Of a stretch of 64,000 nucleotides of DNA, positions 42,503 through 51,314 are shown piece after piece. The DNA is from Microbacterium arborescens. Its GTDB lineage: Bacteria > Actinomycetota > Actinomycetes > Actinomycetales > Microbacteriaceae. The notes beneath the pieces were generated by a model that saw nothing but the letters and a program-made list of their open reading frames with translations, searched no databases and was not told the DNA's origin. Position 1 is the stretch's first letter, and the number at the start of each line of letters is the position of its first letter. The stretch lies in contig QNUV01000099.1 of NCBI GenBank assembly GCA_003339645.1, forward strand, positions 1-64,000. Direction: 5' to 3'. The translations under genes were made by a program, and so were the position numbers.

Positions 42503-45500
42503 CGAGCGGCTCGGTGCTCGCATCCGCCGTCGGCGCCTCGGGCTCGACGCCCAGGATCGCCGCGACCCGTGCGGCCACACCGGCGGGATCGCTGTAGAGA
42601 TCGAACGAGTGCACGCGGATGTAGTGCCATCCCAGCCGCCGCAGGATCTGCGGCCGCAACCGCAGCGACTCGCGGAGCGACTGTCCGATCGTCTCGGGGT
42701 CGCCCTCGACAACGACCGCCTTGCCGTCGCGCTGCGCGACCAGCGGAAGCAGCCCGCGGTATGCGACATCGACCGCGACGCCGAGGCGGCGGAGGTTCTG
42801 CGCGAGAGCGAGCGTCAGGGGGTCGGCGAGGTCTTCGAGGCGGGCCTCGCGGGCGCGGGCTGCGATGCCCCCGAGGATCGACATGAGCGTTGCAGCGCCG
42901 TTCTCGAGGCGTCCGTCGTCGAACGCGGACGGCCGGATCGACGACACGATGACCATGGAGCGACGGGCGCGCGTCATGCCGACGGTGAGCAGACGCTCGC
43001 CGTCCGGTCCGGAGAGCACGCCGAAGTCGCTCAGGACGCGACCGTGGCGGGTGAGGCCGTACCCAAGGGAGAACACGACGCGGTCGCGGCTCTCGGCCAC
43101 AGACTCCTCGAGCCCGAGGACGGCGAACGGCTCAGCCGTCTCGCGACCGACGAACTCGGCGACATCCGATCGTCCGGCGAAAGCGGCCTCGACGGCGGCG
43201 CGGATGCGGAGGGCGTGCTTCGTCGACGCGGTGACGACCATCAGCGACTCGTTCGGGCGGTTGACGGCGTGCTCGACGACGAGCGTCACGACGCGGGCGA
43301 CCTCGGCGTCGGGGCTCTCCACCGCACCGGAGTCGGGGTCGGGCGCGCCGACACCGCCTTCGACGTAGTCGACGCTGAGGCTGCCTCGTCCGAGGTACGA
43401 GCCGGCCCAGGGGAACGAGACGATCTCGCCGCCGTAGAAAGCCTCGTTGACGAGCTCCGCGAGGTCTTCGCCTCCCGCGCGGTAGCTGCGCGTCAGGGTC
43501 TCGACCGGGACGATCTCGGCGAGCCGCTCGAAGACGCTGCGCTCTTCGGGGTCGTCGAGGGGAGCGTCGGAGGGATCGCGGTCAGCGGCGATCTCGAACG
43601 GCGTCGGTCGCTGCGTCACCGGATCGCCGAACGCGACGACCTGCCGCCCGCGGCGGAGCGCAGCGGCGGATTCGGCGACGCTGAGGGCGCCGGCATCCGC
43701 CAGGATCACGACGTCGTAGGCGGGACGGGCGGGCAGCGTCGCGACCTCGTAGGGCGATGCGATCCACACCGGCGCGAGGGTCCGAAGCAGCTTGGGAGCG
43801 ACCGCGAGCAGCTCGGCGGCCGAGGCGGTGCCCTCGCGCAGCGCCGACTTCAGCGCCGCGGTCTCGTCGGCCTCGTCGACGATCGCGATCTTCCATCGCG
43901 TCGCGAGTTCGGCCGCGAGCTGCTGCCCCGCCGATGCCGCGTGAGCCTCGTCGACGAGGCGGAAGTCGCGTTCGAGCCGGTCGACGACGCTGGTGTTCGC
44001 GCCGAGCAGCGCACGGTCGCTGCGGAGCATGGCCTCGAGGGCGGACTGCCACCACGCGAACTCGAACTCCGACGCGACGCGTTCCTCGGGCACATGCCGC
44101 ACGGAGAGCTCGGTCAGCAGACCCTCGAGGCCCAGTGCGGCGAGCTCGCCGCGCAAAGTGGCGCGCTCGACGAGGTTGTCGAACACATCGGATTCGGCGG
44201 CGAGTCCGGCGAGGATCCGCACGAGCTCGGGGATCGGCGTCGCGAGCAGGTCGTGTCCGGGGCCGAGAACGCGAGAGAGCTCACCGAGATCGGCATCGAC
44301 GCGCTGCCACGAGGTCGCGACGGCATCGAGGCCCGCGGGGATCTCGGGCACGACGCCCGCCTCGGCGAGGCGCTGCCACTGCTCTCGCTGCTTCTGCACT
44401 CGCACGAGGGCGTCGTGCATGTCGGTGACGTGCATCCCGGGACGCACGTACTCCTTGGACAGGCGGCGCAGACGGCGACGCGTGGCGCCGTTCATCTCCG
44501 GGGTGTCGCGGCGGGTCGAGTGCGCCTCGATGAGGTCGCCCAGCGGACGCTCGAAGACGGTCAGGCTGAAGCGGTCGAGCGAGGCGCGGATGCCCTGCAG
44601 CAGACGGATGTACGCGCCGAGCTCGGCGAGCGTCGTGAACGGCCGCATCCGGGTCTGTCCGATGAGCTCATACCCGCGCTCGAGGATCTCCGGGATCTCG
44701 GTGCGGTGCAGCCGACCCGCCAGAGCGTGCGCGGCGCGTGCCTGCTCGGTCGTCTCGAACGCGACGCCGTACCAGGGCGAGTCGTCGGGACCGAAGCGGA
44801 ACTCCCCCAGCCGCGCAGCGGTCGCGAGCGAAGCGGCGGCTTCAGCGCGTCGTGTCGAGAGGCGCTGGAGGGTCGCGGAATCGAACCGGGTGGCAGCCGA
44901 GGGCTGCGGAGACTCGGCGGCGATCGTCGTCAGCTTCTGCAGCACCTCGAGCGGCGAGACGCCGAGCATCGGATGCCGCTGCGTCAGCGAGACGCGATAG
45001 TCGCGCAGCACCGTGCGCAGGCGCACCAGCGCGTCGTCGATCTCACCCATCTTGGGGTGCTGCGCCTTCTCGTTCCGGGCGATCGCGCGAATGAGGTCGC
45101 GGTGGACGCCGCGAGGCGAGACGGCGAGCCCGGGCAGCCCGATGCCGGCGAGGCGGTGGCGGACGCCCTCCAGAGTGGAACGGCGGGCGCTGACCACGAG
45201 GACGCGCTTGCCTCGCCTGACCAGCTCGCCGACGGCGTTGATGATCGTCTGCGTGCCCCCCGTGCCGGGGAGCGTGTGGACGACGAGCGACTGCCCCGCG
45301 ACGATGCGGTCGAGGACGCCTTCCTGCTCGGCGTCGGCGTCGAGCAGCAGGCGGTCGGACGCGGGCGGGCGGTCGTCCGAGGGAACGGCGTCGGGCACCG
45401 GGTACCGCGTCGCGATAAGAGCGCGGTCGTCCTCGTGGCCCGCGAGCGCATTGAGCACGGGCACGTCGAGGTCGGCGGCGTCGCGTTCCGCGCGGGCGGC

Positions 45501-46208
45501 GACATCGGCGAACGTCGAGACGATCAGGCGCGGCTGCACGGTGAACGTGTCGACATGCGCCGTCAGGGCGCGGAGGTGGTCGATGACGGGCTGCGGCTTG
45601 AAGACGCCGCCGTCGTACGCGAGCGCGGCCAGCCCGCGCCGGTCGAGGTCGATGCCGAAATGCGTGCGGGCGATCTCGACGAGCTCGGGGTTGACCGAGA
45701 AGGAGCCGTGGAGCTTGAGATCGAAGTCGCCGTGATGACGGCGGATGGCGAGCGGTCGCAGGAGGACGGGCGCGTTGTAGGTGAGTCCCCCGGCACGCCA
45801 CGAGGCGAACCCGACGCCGAGATGGACGGTGTCGAGGCCGCGCGTCGTGCGGAGCTCGACGTCTTTCGCGGTGATGCGCCCGGCCGCGAGCCGTGCCGTG
45901 CGCAGTCCGACCTCGTCGCGGAACAGGTTCGACAGCAGCGTCGACCGGCCCGTGATGAACTGCGGCAGACTGCCGGGATGCGCCTTGGTGATGTCGATGC
46001 CGACGTCGTCGGAGGCGATGTAGTGCAGCAGCGTCGAGCGGCCGCCGAGCTGAGCCGCCTGCACGCGGATGCGCTCGCGCTCCGGGTCGGCGACGTGCGC
46101 GACGGCGACGTCCTCTTCGGCGACGTCGAGCTGCGCCGGGGTCACCGATTCGACCCGAACCTCGTCGGCTGCGTCCGGACGGACGGCTCCTCGATCTCCT
46201 CGCCACAC
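42489..46208 (-). CDS. Giant SF1-helicase-like protein with degenerate ATPase motifs
   Basis: About 1239 aa, laid out like DNA2/UPF1-type (SF1B) helicases of the DUF4011/DUF3320 kind: an N-terminal domain, helicase core, and a C-terminal restriction-endonuclease-like region (LRRLGWHYIRVHSFDLYSDP). The P-loop reads TLPGTGGTQTI, with Gly in place of the Walker A Lys. Motif II reads VVILADAGAL instead of DEAS/DEAH, and motif III (VVAFGDPVTQRPT) is retained. The last motifs ('GMTRARRSMVIVSS') are also recognisable. ATP hydrolysis looks impaired. GTG 46208 was preferred because TAGGGT 8 nt upstream suggests a leaderless start. It is divergent from an alkyltransferase-like gene. Role unknown. Confidence 0.75.
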   Translation of the reverse strand: MWRGDRGAVRPDAADEVRVESVTPAQLDVAEEDVAVAHVADPERERIRVQAAQLGGRSTLLHYIASDDVGIDITKAHPGSLPQFITGRSTLLSNLFRDEVGLRTARLAAGRITAKDVELRTTRGLDTVHLGVGFASWRAGGLTYNAPVLLRPLAIRRHHGDFDLKLHGSFSVNPELVEIARTHFGIDLDRRGLAALAYDGGVFKPQPVIDHLRALTAHVDTFTVQPRLIVSTFADVAARAERDAADLDVPVLNALAGHEDDRALIATRYPVPDAVPSDDRPPASDRLLLDADAEQEGVLDRIVAGQSLVVHTLPGTGGTQTIINAVGELVRRGKRVLVVSARRSTLEGVRHRLAGIGLPGLAVSPRGVHRDLIRAIARNEKAQHPKMGEIDDALVRLRTVLRDYRVSLTQRHPMLGVSPLEVLQKLTTIAAESPQPSAATRFDSATLQRLSTRRAEAAASLATAARLGEFRFGPDDSPWYGVAFETTEQARAAHALAGRLHRTEIPEILERGYELIGQTRMRPFTTLAELGAYIRLLQGIRASLDRFSLTVFERPLGDLIEAHSTRRDTPEMNGATRRRLRRLSKEYVRPGMHVTDMHDALVRVQKQREQWQRLAEAGVVPEIPAGLDAVATSWQRVDADLGELSRVLGPGHDLLATPIPELVRILAGLAAESDVFDNLVERATLRGELAALGLEGLLTELSVRHVPEERVASEFEFAWWQSALEAMLRSDRALLGANTSVVDRLERDFRLVDEAHAASAGQQLAAELATRWKIAIVDEADETAALKSALREGTASAAELLAVAPKLLRTLAPVWIASPYEVATLPARPAYDVVILADAGALSVAESAAALRRGRQVVAFGDPVTQRPTPFEIAADRDPSDAPLDDPEERSVFERLAEIVPVETLTRSYRAGGEDLAELVNEAFYGGEIVSFPWAGSYLGRGSLSVDYVEGGVGAPDPDSGAVESPDAEVARVVTLVVEHAVNRPNESLMVVTASTKHALRIRAAVEAAFAGRSDVAEFVGRETAEPFAVLGLEESVAESRDRVVFSLGYGLTRHGRVLSDFGVLSGPDGERLLTVGMTRARRSMVIVSSIRPSAFDDGRLENGAATLMSILGGIAARAREARLEDLADPLTLALAQNLRRLGVAVDVAYRGLLPLVAQRDGKAVVVEGDPETIGQSLRESLRLRPQILRRLGWHYIRVHSFDLYSDPAGVAARVAAILGVEPEAPTADASTEPLDVID

Positions 46209-46383
46209 AGCACACACCCTAAGCGGCGCGACCGCATCCGACACTCAGGCGCCGCCGAGTTTCGCGCTATTGCCGACACGCCGGAGGATCGGCGTTTCCT
46301 CCCCAGCCTTCCCGCCGGCGATCTCCTCCCCCGGTTCGCTGACCCCGCCCGTCGTGCGCGAGGCCGCCCGAGATGATGGAGCA

Positions 46384-46905
46384 ATGATCGACGCAGCTTT
46401 CGCGGTGCACGCCACGCCGATCGGCGACGCCCTCCTCGTGGTGACCGGAACCGGCCTGGTGCACCTCGACATCCTCGACCGCCCCGCCGACATTGCCCTC
46501 GTCGACCTCGCTCCCGCCCTCGGAGCGTTGCCGTTTCACGATCCCGGCGCGACCGCCGATGCCGCGGCAGAGCTCGACGCCTACTTCGCGGGACGGTTGC
46601 AGCGCTTCCAGACCCCGATCGACTGGCTGCTCGCGCCGACCGGATTCGCCGGCGAGGCGCTGCGCGCCGTCTGCGACGTCCCGTACGGCGAGGTCGCGAC
46701 GTACGGCGAGATCGCGATCGCCGCCGGCTCGCCGCGTGCGCACCGTGCCGTCGGATCGGCCTGTGCGCGGACACCGATCTCGATCGTCGTGCCCGCCCAC
46801 CGCGTGGTCCGCAGCGACGGAGCGATCGGCGAGTACGGCGGCCACCCCGAACGCAAGCGCTTCCTGCTCGACCTCGAGAGCGGTGCAGGCTCCGGCCGCG
46901 TGTAG
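46384..46905 (+). CDS. Methylated-DNA-cysteine methyltransferase homologue lacking the active Cys
   Basis: A 173-aa Ogt/AdaB-type protein with both the N-terminal domain and the DNA-binding C-domain ('VPYGEVATYGEIAIAAGSPR', HRAVGSAC). The methyl-accepting motif PCHRV is PAHRV here: Ala138 replaces the reactive Cys. The preceding conserved Asn of NP is Thr (RTP). It therefore cannot repair O6-alkylguanine by methyl transfer. It may act as an alkyltransferase-like lesion binder, although classical ATL proteins have Trp there and lack the N-domain. GGAG precedes the ATG. Confidence 0.85.
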   Translation: MIDAAFAVHATPIGDALLVVTGTGLVHLDILDRPADIALVDLAPALGALPFHDPGATADAAAELDAYFAGRLQRFQTPIDWLLAPTGFAGEALRAVCDVPYGEVATYGEIAIAAGSPRAHRAVGSACARTPISIVVPAHRVVRSDGAIGEYGGHPERKRFLLDLESGAGSGRV

Positions 46906-46919
46906 GCCGCGCCGGAACG

Positions 46920-46956
46920 ACGACGGCCCCGGGCAGCGCACGCCCGGGGCCGTCGT
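46920..46956. terminator. Bidirectional terminator between the alkyltransferase-like gene and actP
   Basis: A 15-bp perfect GC-rich stem (46920-46934 with 46942-46956), 7-nt loop, between two convergent genes. Confidence 0.85.
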
Positions 46957-46978
46957 TCGATCGGCGGTGTCACTCCCT

Positions 46979-48616
46979 CTAGTGGTCGACCGCCTTCTCG
47001 GCGCCGTGGCCGGTGAGGGATCGCACGTCCATCTCGGCGGCCTTGACCGGGTCCTCCTGGCGGCGCTCGGTGACCGAGCCGAGCCAGCCGAGGAAGAAGC
47101 CCAGCGGGATCGAGACGATGCCCGGGTTGTTCAGAGGCCAGATCGCCGTGCCGACGTTCTTGAACACGCTCGTCTCGGTACCCCAGAACACCGGCGACAG
47201 GACGATGAGGATGATGGCTGCCGCCAAGCCGCCGTACATGCTCCACACCGCGCCGCGCGTGGTGAACCTCCGCCAGAACAGCGAGTAGATGATCGTCGGC
47301 AGGTTCGCCGATGCAGCGACCGCGAACGCCAGGGCGACGAGGAAGGCGACGTTCTGTCCCTGCACGCCGATACCGCCGACGATCGCGAGGATGCCGATCA
47401 CGATCACCGTGCGACGGGCGACCTTGACCTCGCCGTCCGGCGGCACATCGCCCTTCTTGACGACGTTCGCATAGATGTCGTGCGCGAACGAGGCCGCCGC
47501 GGTGATGGTGAGACCGGCCACGACCGCGAGGATCGTCGCGAACGCCACCGCCGAGATGAAGCCGAGCAGCAGGGGGCCGCCCAGCTCGAGGGCCAGCAGC
47601 GGGGCCGCGGAGTTGACGCCGCCGGGCGCCGATGCGATGCGCTCGGGGCCCACGAGCGCACCCGCGCCGTAGCCCAGGACGAGAGTGAGGAGATAGAACA
47701 GACCGATCAGCCAGATCGCCCACACGACCGAGCGCCGGGCCTCCTTCGCCGTCGGCACCGTGTAGAAGCGCATGAGCACGTGCGGCAGGCCCGCGGTTCC
47801 GAGGACGAGCGCCACGGCGAGCGAGATGAAGTCCCACGGGTTGGCGCCGTACTGCAGGCCGGGTCCGAGGATCGCCTCGCCCTTCGGCGACGCGGCGACC
47901 GCGCTCTCGAGCAGGGTGTTGAGGTTGAACCCGTTGATCGCGAGCACCCAGATCGTCATCACGAGCGCGCCGCCGATGAGGAGGAACGCCTTGACGATCT
48001 GCACCCAGGTGGTGCCCTTCATGCCGCCGATCAGCACGTAGACGATCATCAGCACACCGACGACGGCGACCACGATCGACTGCCCGACCTGCTCGGTGAT
48101 GCCCAGCAGCAGCGAGACGAGCCCGCCGGCACCTGCCATCTGCGCGAGCAGATAGAAGAAGCACACGGCGAGCGTCGTGATGGCGGCCGCCATGCGCACC
48201 GGCGTCTGCTTCAGCCGGAACGACAGGACGTCGGCCATCGTGAACTTGCCGGTGTTGCGCATCAGCTCGGCGACGAGCAGCAGGGCGACGAGCCAGGCCA
48301 CGAGGAATCCGATGGAGTACAGGAAGCCGTCGTAGCCGTTGATCGCGATCGCGCCGCAGATGCCGAGGAAGGATGCCGCCGACAGATAGTCACCCGCGAT
48401 CGCGAAGCCGTTCTGCGGACCGGTGAACGAACGGCCCGCGGCGTAGTAGTCCGCGGCGGTCTTGTTGTTGCGGCTGGCGCGGATGACGATGAACAGCGTC
48501 ACGGCGACGAACGCACCGAAGATCGAGATGTTCAGCACCGGATTGTTGTCGACCGTCTCGCCCGCCGCGACGACGGCCGCTCCGACGCCGTGCACCGCTT
48601 CCCAGAATCCGTTCAC
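46979..48616 (-). CDS. actP: Solute:sodium symporter, acetate permease ActP/MctC type
   Basis: A 545-aa sodium/solute symporter with about 13 helices, matching acetate/monocarboxylate permeases. The early segment is 'ADYYAAGRSFTGPQNGFAIA' followed by GDYLSAASFLGICGAIA, and a family-typical 'GTAGLPHVLMRFYTVPTAKE' lies in the middle. The C-terminal cytoplasmic tail is hydrophilic. It overlaps the DUF485 gene stop by 4 nt; a DUF485 partner is usual for ActP and MctC. It would import acetate, propionate or pyruvate. Confidence 0.93.
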   Translation of the reverse strand: MNGFWEAVHGVGAAVVAAGETVDNNPVLNISIFGAFVAVTLFIVIRASRNNKTAADYYAAGRSFTGPQNGFAIAGDYLSAASFLGICGAIAINGYDGFLYSIGFLVAWLVALLLVAELMRNTGKFTMADVLSFRLKQTPVRMAAAITTLAVCFFYLLAQMAGAGGLVSLLLGITEQVGQSIVVAVVGVLMIVYVLIGGMKGTTWVQIVKAFLLIGGALVMTIWVLAINGFNLNTLLESAVAASPKGEAILGPGLQYGANPWDFISLAVALVLGTAGLPHVLMRFYTVPTAKEARRSVVWAIWLIGLFYLLTLVLGYGAGALVGPERIASAPGGVNSAAPLLALELGGPLLLGFISAVAFATILAVVAGLTITAAASFAHDIYANVVKKGDVPPDGEVKVARRTVIVIGILAIVGGIGVQGQNVAFLVALAFAVAASANLPTIIYSLFWRRFTTRGAVWSMYGGLAAAIILIVLSPVFWGTETSVFKNVGTAIWPLNNPGIVSIPLGFFLGWLGSVTERRQEDPVKAAEMDVRSLTGHGAEKAVDH

Positions 48617-48963
48617 GAACCCGCCTCCTGCCGTTCGAGGTCATGCCGGATCGACGCCGAGATCGGGTCGAGCTTGTGATTGGCGTACCAGACGTAGCCC
48701 ATGGTGATCGCGAACGTCGTGACGAACTGGCCGAGTCCGAACAGCAGACCGACGGTGATGTCACCCCAGACGCGCTGGGCCATGAAGTCGGTCGCGAACG
48801 ACGACAGCAGCACGTAGACGAAGTACCAGACGAGGAAGACGATCGTGAGGGGCCACACGAAGCTGCGGTGTTTGCGCTTGAGTTCCTGGAACGGCGCCGA
48901 CTCTTCGACGGCGACGTAATCCACTGCGCCGGGCGGCGGCGAGTGGGTGGGCGATGCGGACAT
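48613..48963 (-). CDS. DUF485 small membrane protein
   Basis: A 116-aa protein with a hydrophilic N-terminus, then two helices (SFVWPLTIVFLVWYFVYVLL and GLGQFVTTFAITMGYVWYAN) of the DUF485 family, associated with the ActP-type symporter. It may act as an accessory subunit. ATG at 48963 has AAGGAGGCC 5 nt upstream. First gene of the acetate-uptake operon, divergent from a LuxR-type regulator. Confidence 0.92.
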   Translation of the reverse strand: MSASPTHSPPPGAVDYVAVEESAPFQELKRKHRSFVWPLTIVFLVWYFVYVLLSSFATDFMAQRVWGDITVGLLFGLGQFVTTFAITMGYVWYANHKLDPISASIRHDLERQEAGS

Positions 48964-49064
48964 GTGGCCTCCTTGCCTCATGGTGAGCAGCTCTCCAGCG
49001 GTCGTCGTCGTCGAGCGACCGCGATGGTAGGGTCGACGCTACGAAAGGCGGCAACGAGGCCGTC

Positions 49065-49071
49065 ACCCCCG
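49065..49071. promoter_or_regulatory. RamA-like binding sequence ACCCCCG
   Basis: ACCCCCG matches the A-C(4-6)-A/G/T element bound by the acetate regulator RamA in Corynebacterium. It sits 14 bp before the divergent regulator start and about 100 bp from the DUF485-actP start. A single short motif, so evidence is modest. Confidence 0.35.
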
Positions 49072-49085
49072 GAAGTAGGTAGTGC

Positions 49086-49943
49086 GTGACGGCACTGGCG
49101 GCACCCGAGAACGACGCGCAGCTGGTCTCCCGCGCGGTGGACGACCTCGCACGCAGCACACGCTTTCCCGTCGTCTTCGGCGGCCTCGAGAGCCAGGGCT
49201 CGGTTCACGTCACCGCGATCGCCGGAGCGCGGTCGCATTCGATCGACGACCTGGTGGTGAGGATCGGGCGCGGACTGGGCGGCGCCGCGATGGTCGAGAA
49301 GCGCCCGCGCCTCGCCCTCGACTACCGCACCGCGCGCACCATCACCCACGACTACGACCGGGCGATCCTCGGCGAGGGGATCTCCACGCTCTTCGCCGTC
49401 CCGATCGTGACCGATGGCCGAGCCCGCGGGGTGCTGTACTGCGGTTCGTGGTCGCAGGCTCCCGTCGGAGACCTCGTCGCACGGCCGGCGTTCCGCGCGG
49501 CGGATGCGATCAGCACCGAGCTGCGCATCCGCGACGAGGTGCAGCGACGGCTCGCCCTGGCCCCGACGCCCGAAGCGGCGACGGGCCTGTCCGCCGCGGC
49601 TCGTGAAGACCTCCGCGAGAGCTTCGCCGAGCTGCGCAGCATCGCGGCGACCGTCGACGACGCCGACCTGCGGGCGCGGCTCGCCGCGATCGAACGCCGC
49701 CTGACGACGGTCGCGGGCGACGGAGCGACCTCGGCGAAGGACGCCGACGTGCAGCTCTCGCCACGCGAGCTCGACGTGCTGGCGTGCTGCGCCCTCGGCT
49801 CGACGAACGCCGAGATCGGCGCGGCGCTGAGCCTGAAGGAGGGCACCGTGAAGTCGTACCTTCAGTCCGCGATGGCCAAGCTCGATGCGTCGACGCGGCA
49901 CGCGGCCGTCACACGCGCTCGACGCCTCGGTCTGCTCCCCTGA
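49086..49943 (+). CDS. GAF-LuxR regulator similar to RamA
   Basis: A 285-aa regulator with an N-terminal GAF-like domain (about 15-165, 'RIGRGLGGAAMVEKRPRLAL' and GEGISTLFAVPIVTDGRARG). A linker helix follows, and a C-terminal LuxR HTH ('QLSPRELDVLACCALGSTNA', LKEGTVKSYLQSAMAKL). The length and domain order match RamA, the activator of acetate metabolism genes in Corynebacterium. Divergence from DUF485-actP is the arrangement expected for a regulator of monocarboxylate uptake. It starts with GTG. Confidence 0.87.
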   Translation: MTALAAPENDAQLVSRAVDDLARSTRFPVVFGGLESQGSVHVTAIAGARSHSIDDLVVRIGRGLGGAAMVEKRPRLALDYRTARTITHDYDRAILGEGISTLFAVPIVTDGRARGVLYCGSWSQAPVGDLVARPAFRAADAISTELRIRDEVQRRLALAPTPEAATGLSAAAREDLRESFAELRSIAATVDDADLRARLAAIERRLTTVAGDGATSAKDADVQLSPRELDVLACCALGSTNAEIGAALSLKEGTVKSYLQSAMAKLDASTRHAAVTRARRLGLLP

Positions 49944-50003
49944 CCCGCGACGCCCGCCGATATTCGCTGACGTCGTTGCCGGACCAGGCCGCGACGCGCA
50001 GGA

Positions 50004-51188
50004 TCAGGCCGCGATGCGAAGACGGCCGCGGTGCTGCTCGATGACCGCCGCGTACTCCGCGATCATCCGGTCGCGACCCAGTCGGCTGCGGGCGGCGAGC
50101 GCGGCAGCGGCGAATCCTTCGCGTTCGAGGGCGGCACGTCGCCACCCGGCCGCAACAGCGTCGGGGTCACGCGGGGTGACGATGCCGATCCCCTCGACGA
50201 GGCGGGCCGCGTCGCCGACATCCGTCGTCACCGGCACCGCGCCGCTTGCCGCTCCCTCGAGCAGACAGAGGGGCGCCGCCTCGCCGAAGGCGCTCGTGAG
50301 CGCCACGACGTCGGCCGCCCGGTAGATCGCGGGCATGTCGTCGCGGATGCCGAGGGCGTGCACGCGGTCACCGCCCTCGGCGGAGAGCATCTCGACCAGC
50401 CGGGGGTTCTCGCGCGTCATCCCCGCGCCGCACATGACATAGTGCGCATCCGGCACCATCCGGCGGTGCGCGGCGACCGACCGCAGGAAGAGCTCGGGAT
50501 CCTTCATCTCGTCGAACCGGGCCGCGTAGGCGACGACGACCGCTTCCTCCGGGATGCCGAGCTCGCGGCGCACGGGGTCATCCCCGCGGGTGATGGCCGG
50601 GCGGAACCGCGAGAGGTCGATGCCGTTGTCGACGACGTGGCGCCGCGCACTGCCGAGAAGCGGCGCGTACGCGGCATCCGTCGACTGCGCGCACGAGACC
50701 GCCGCCGTGACGATCCCGCGCCGGACGCTCTCGCCGAGCCACGCGAGGGCGTCGCCGGAATGCTCGGGATCGGAGCGATGGAGGCAGGTCACGACGGGCC
50801 GAGCGGGCATCATCATGGCGTCGTCGAGCGCGAGCAGCAGTCCGAGCGGCTGCTCCTTGAGCGTGAGCACGACGTCCGCTGCGGCGATCGCCCGCGACGC
50901 CGCGCGCAGCTGTCGTGATGAGTACGCATGCGGCGCATGCGGCACCGCCCCCGCGGTCTTTCCCAGCGAGGCGACGGCGATGCCCGACGAGCGCAGCGAG
51001 CGATAGCGCGGGTCGGCGGCCATGTGCTGCACCGTGGACTCGCGCCTGGCCCGCGACGCGATCGAGAGCACGCTGTGGCGCTGTTCGCCCCGCGCGTGGA
51101 GGCCGGCGACGACGTCGCTGTGGAGGATCCGAGCCCCGCCGGCGAAGAAGCCCTCGGTGAGGGAGAGGACGCGAAGCGGAGCGCTCAT
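50004..51188 (-). CDS. GT4-type glycosyltransferase
   Basis: A 394-aa glycosyltransferase with the GT-B fold. The N-terminal half begins 'PLRVLSLTEGFFAGGARILH'. The C-terminal donor domain starts near 'VVDNGIDLSRFRPAITRGDD'. The EX7E-type region is FGEAAPLCLLEGAASG with the second Glu conserved. No signal or membrane helix is present. It may work on a cell-envelope glycan or small molecule. It stands alone, with no polysaccharide cluster around it. Confidence 0.85.
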   Translation of the reverse strand: MSAPLRVLSLTEGFFAGGARILHSDVVAGLHARGEQRHSVLSIASRARRESTVQHMAADPRYRSLRSSGIAVASLGKTAGAVPHAPHAYSSRQLRAASRAIAAADVVLTLKEQPLGLLLALDDAMMMPARPVVTCLHRSDPEHSGDALAWLGESVRRGIVTAAVSCAQSTDAAYAPLLGSARRHVVDNGIDLSRFRPAITRGDDPVRRELGIPEEAVVVAYAARFDEMKDPELFLRSVAAHRRMVPDAHYVMCGAGMTRENPRLVEMLSAEGGDRVHALGIRDDMPAIYRAADVVALTSAFGEAAPLCLLEGAASGAVPVTTDVGDAARLVEGIGIVTPRDPDAVAAGWRRAALEREGFAAAALAARSRLGRDRMIAEYAAVIEQHRGRLRIAA

Positions 51189-51232
51189 TCAGGACCTTCG
51201 GGATCGACGCGGCGGGTGCGATCCATCGTGCG

Positions 51233-51274
51233 GCAACGCTCGCCCGCGGCGAGTGAACCGCGGACGAGCGTTGC
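51233..51274 (-). terminator. Nested hairpin terminator after the SDR gene
   Basis: Outer 10-bp arms (51233-51242 and 51265-51274) enclose a CCGCGG-N8-CCGCGG inner stem. It follows the SDR stop and precedes the glycosyltransferase start. Confidence 0.65.
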
Positions 51275-51314
51275 GTGAACGAACGGCGCCGGACGCCGGT
51301 CCCGAGCGCCGGGC

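Noticed and set aside
42489-46208. Known anti-phage defence system built on a helicase (for example Zorya, Dnd or BREX type)
   Set aside because: No accompanying methyltransferase, nuclease, ZorAB-like motor or toxin genes are present; the neighbours are mscL, an alkyltransferase homologue and acetate uptake. Codon use matches the chromosome.
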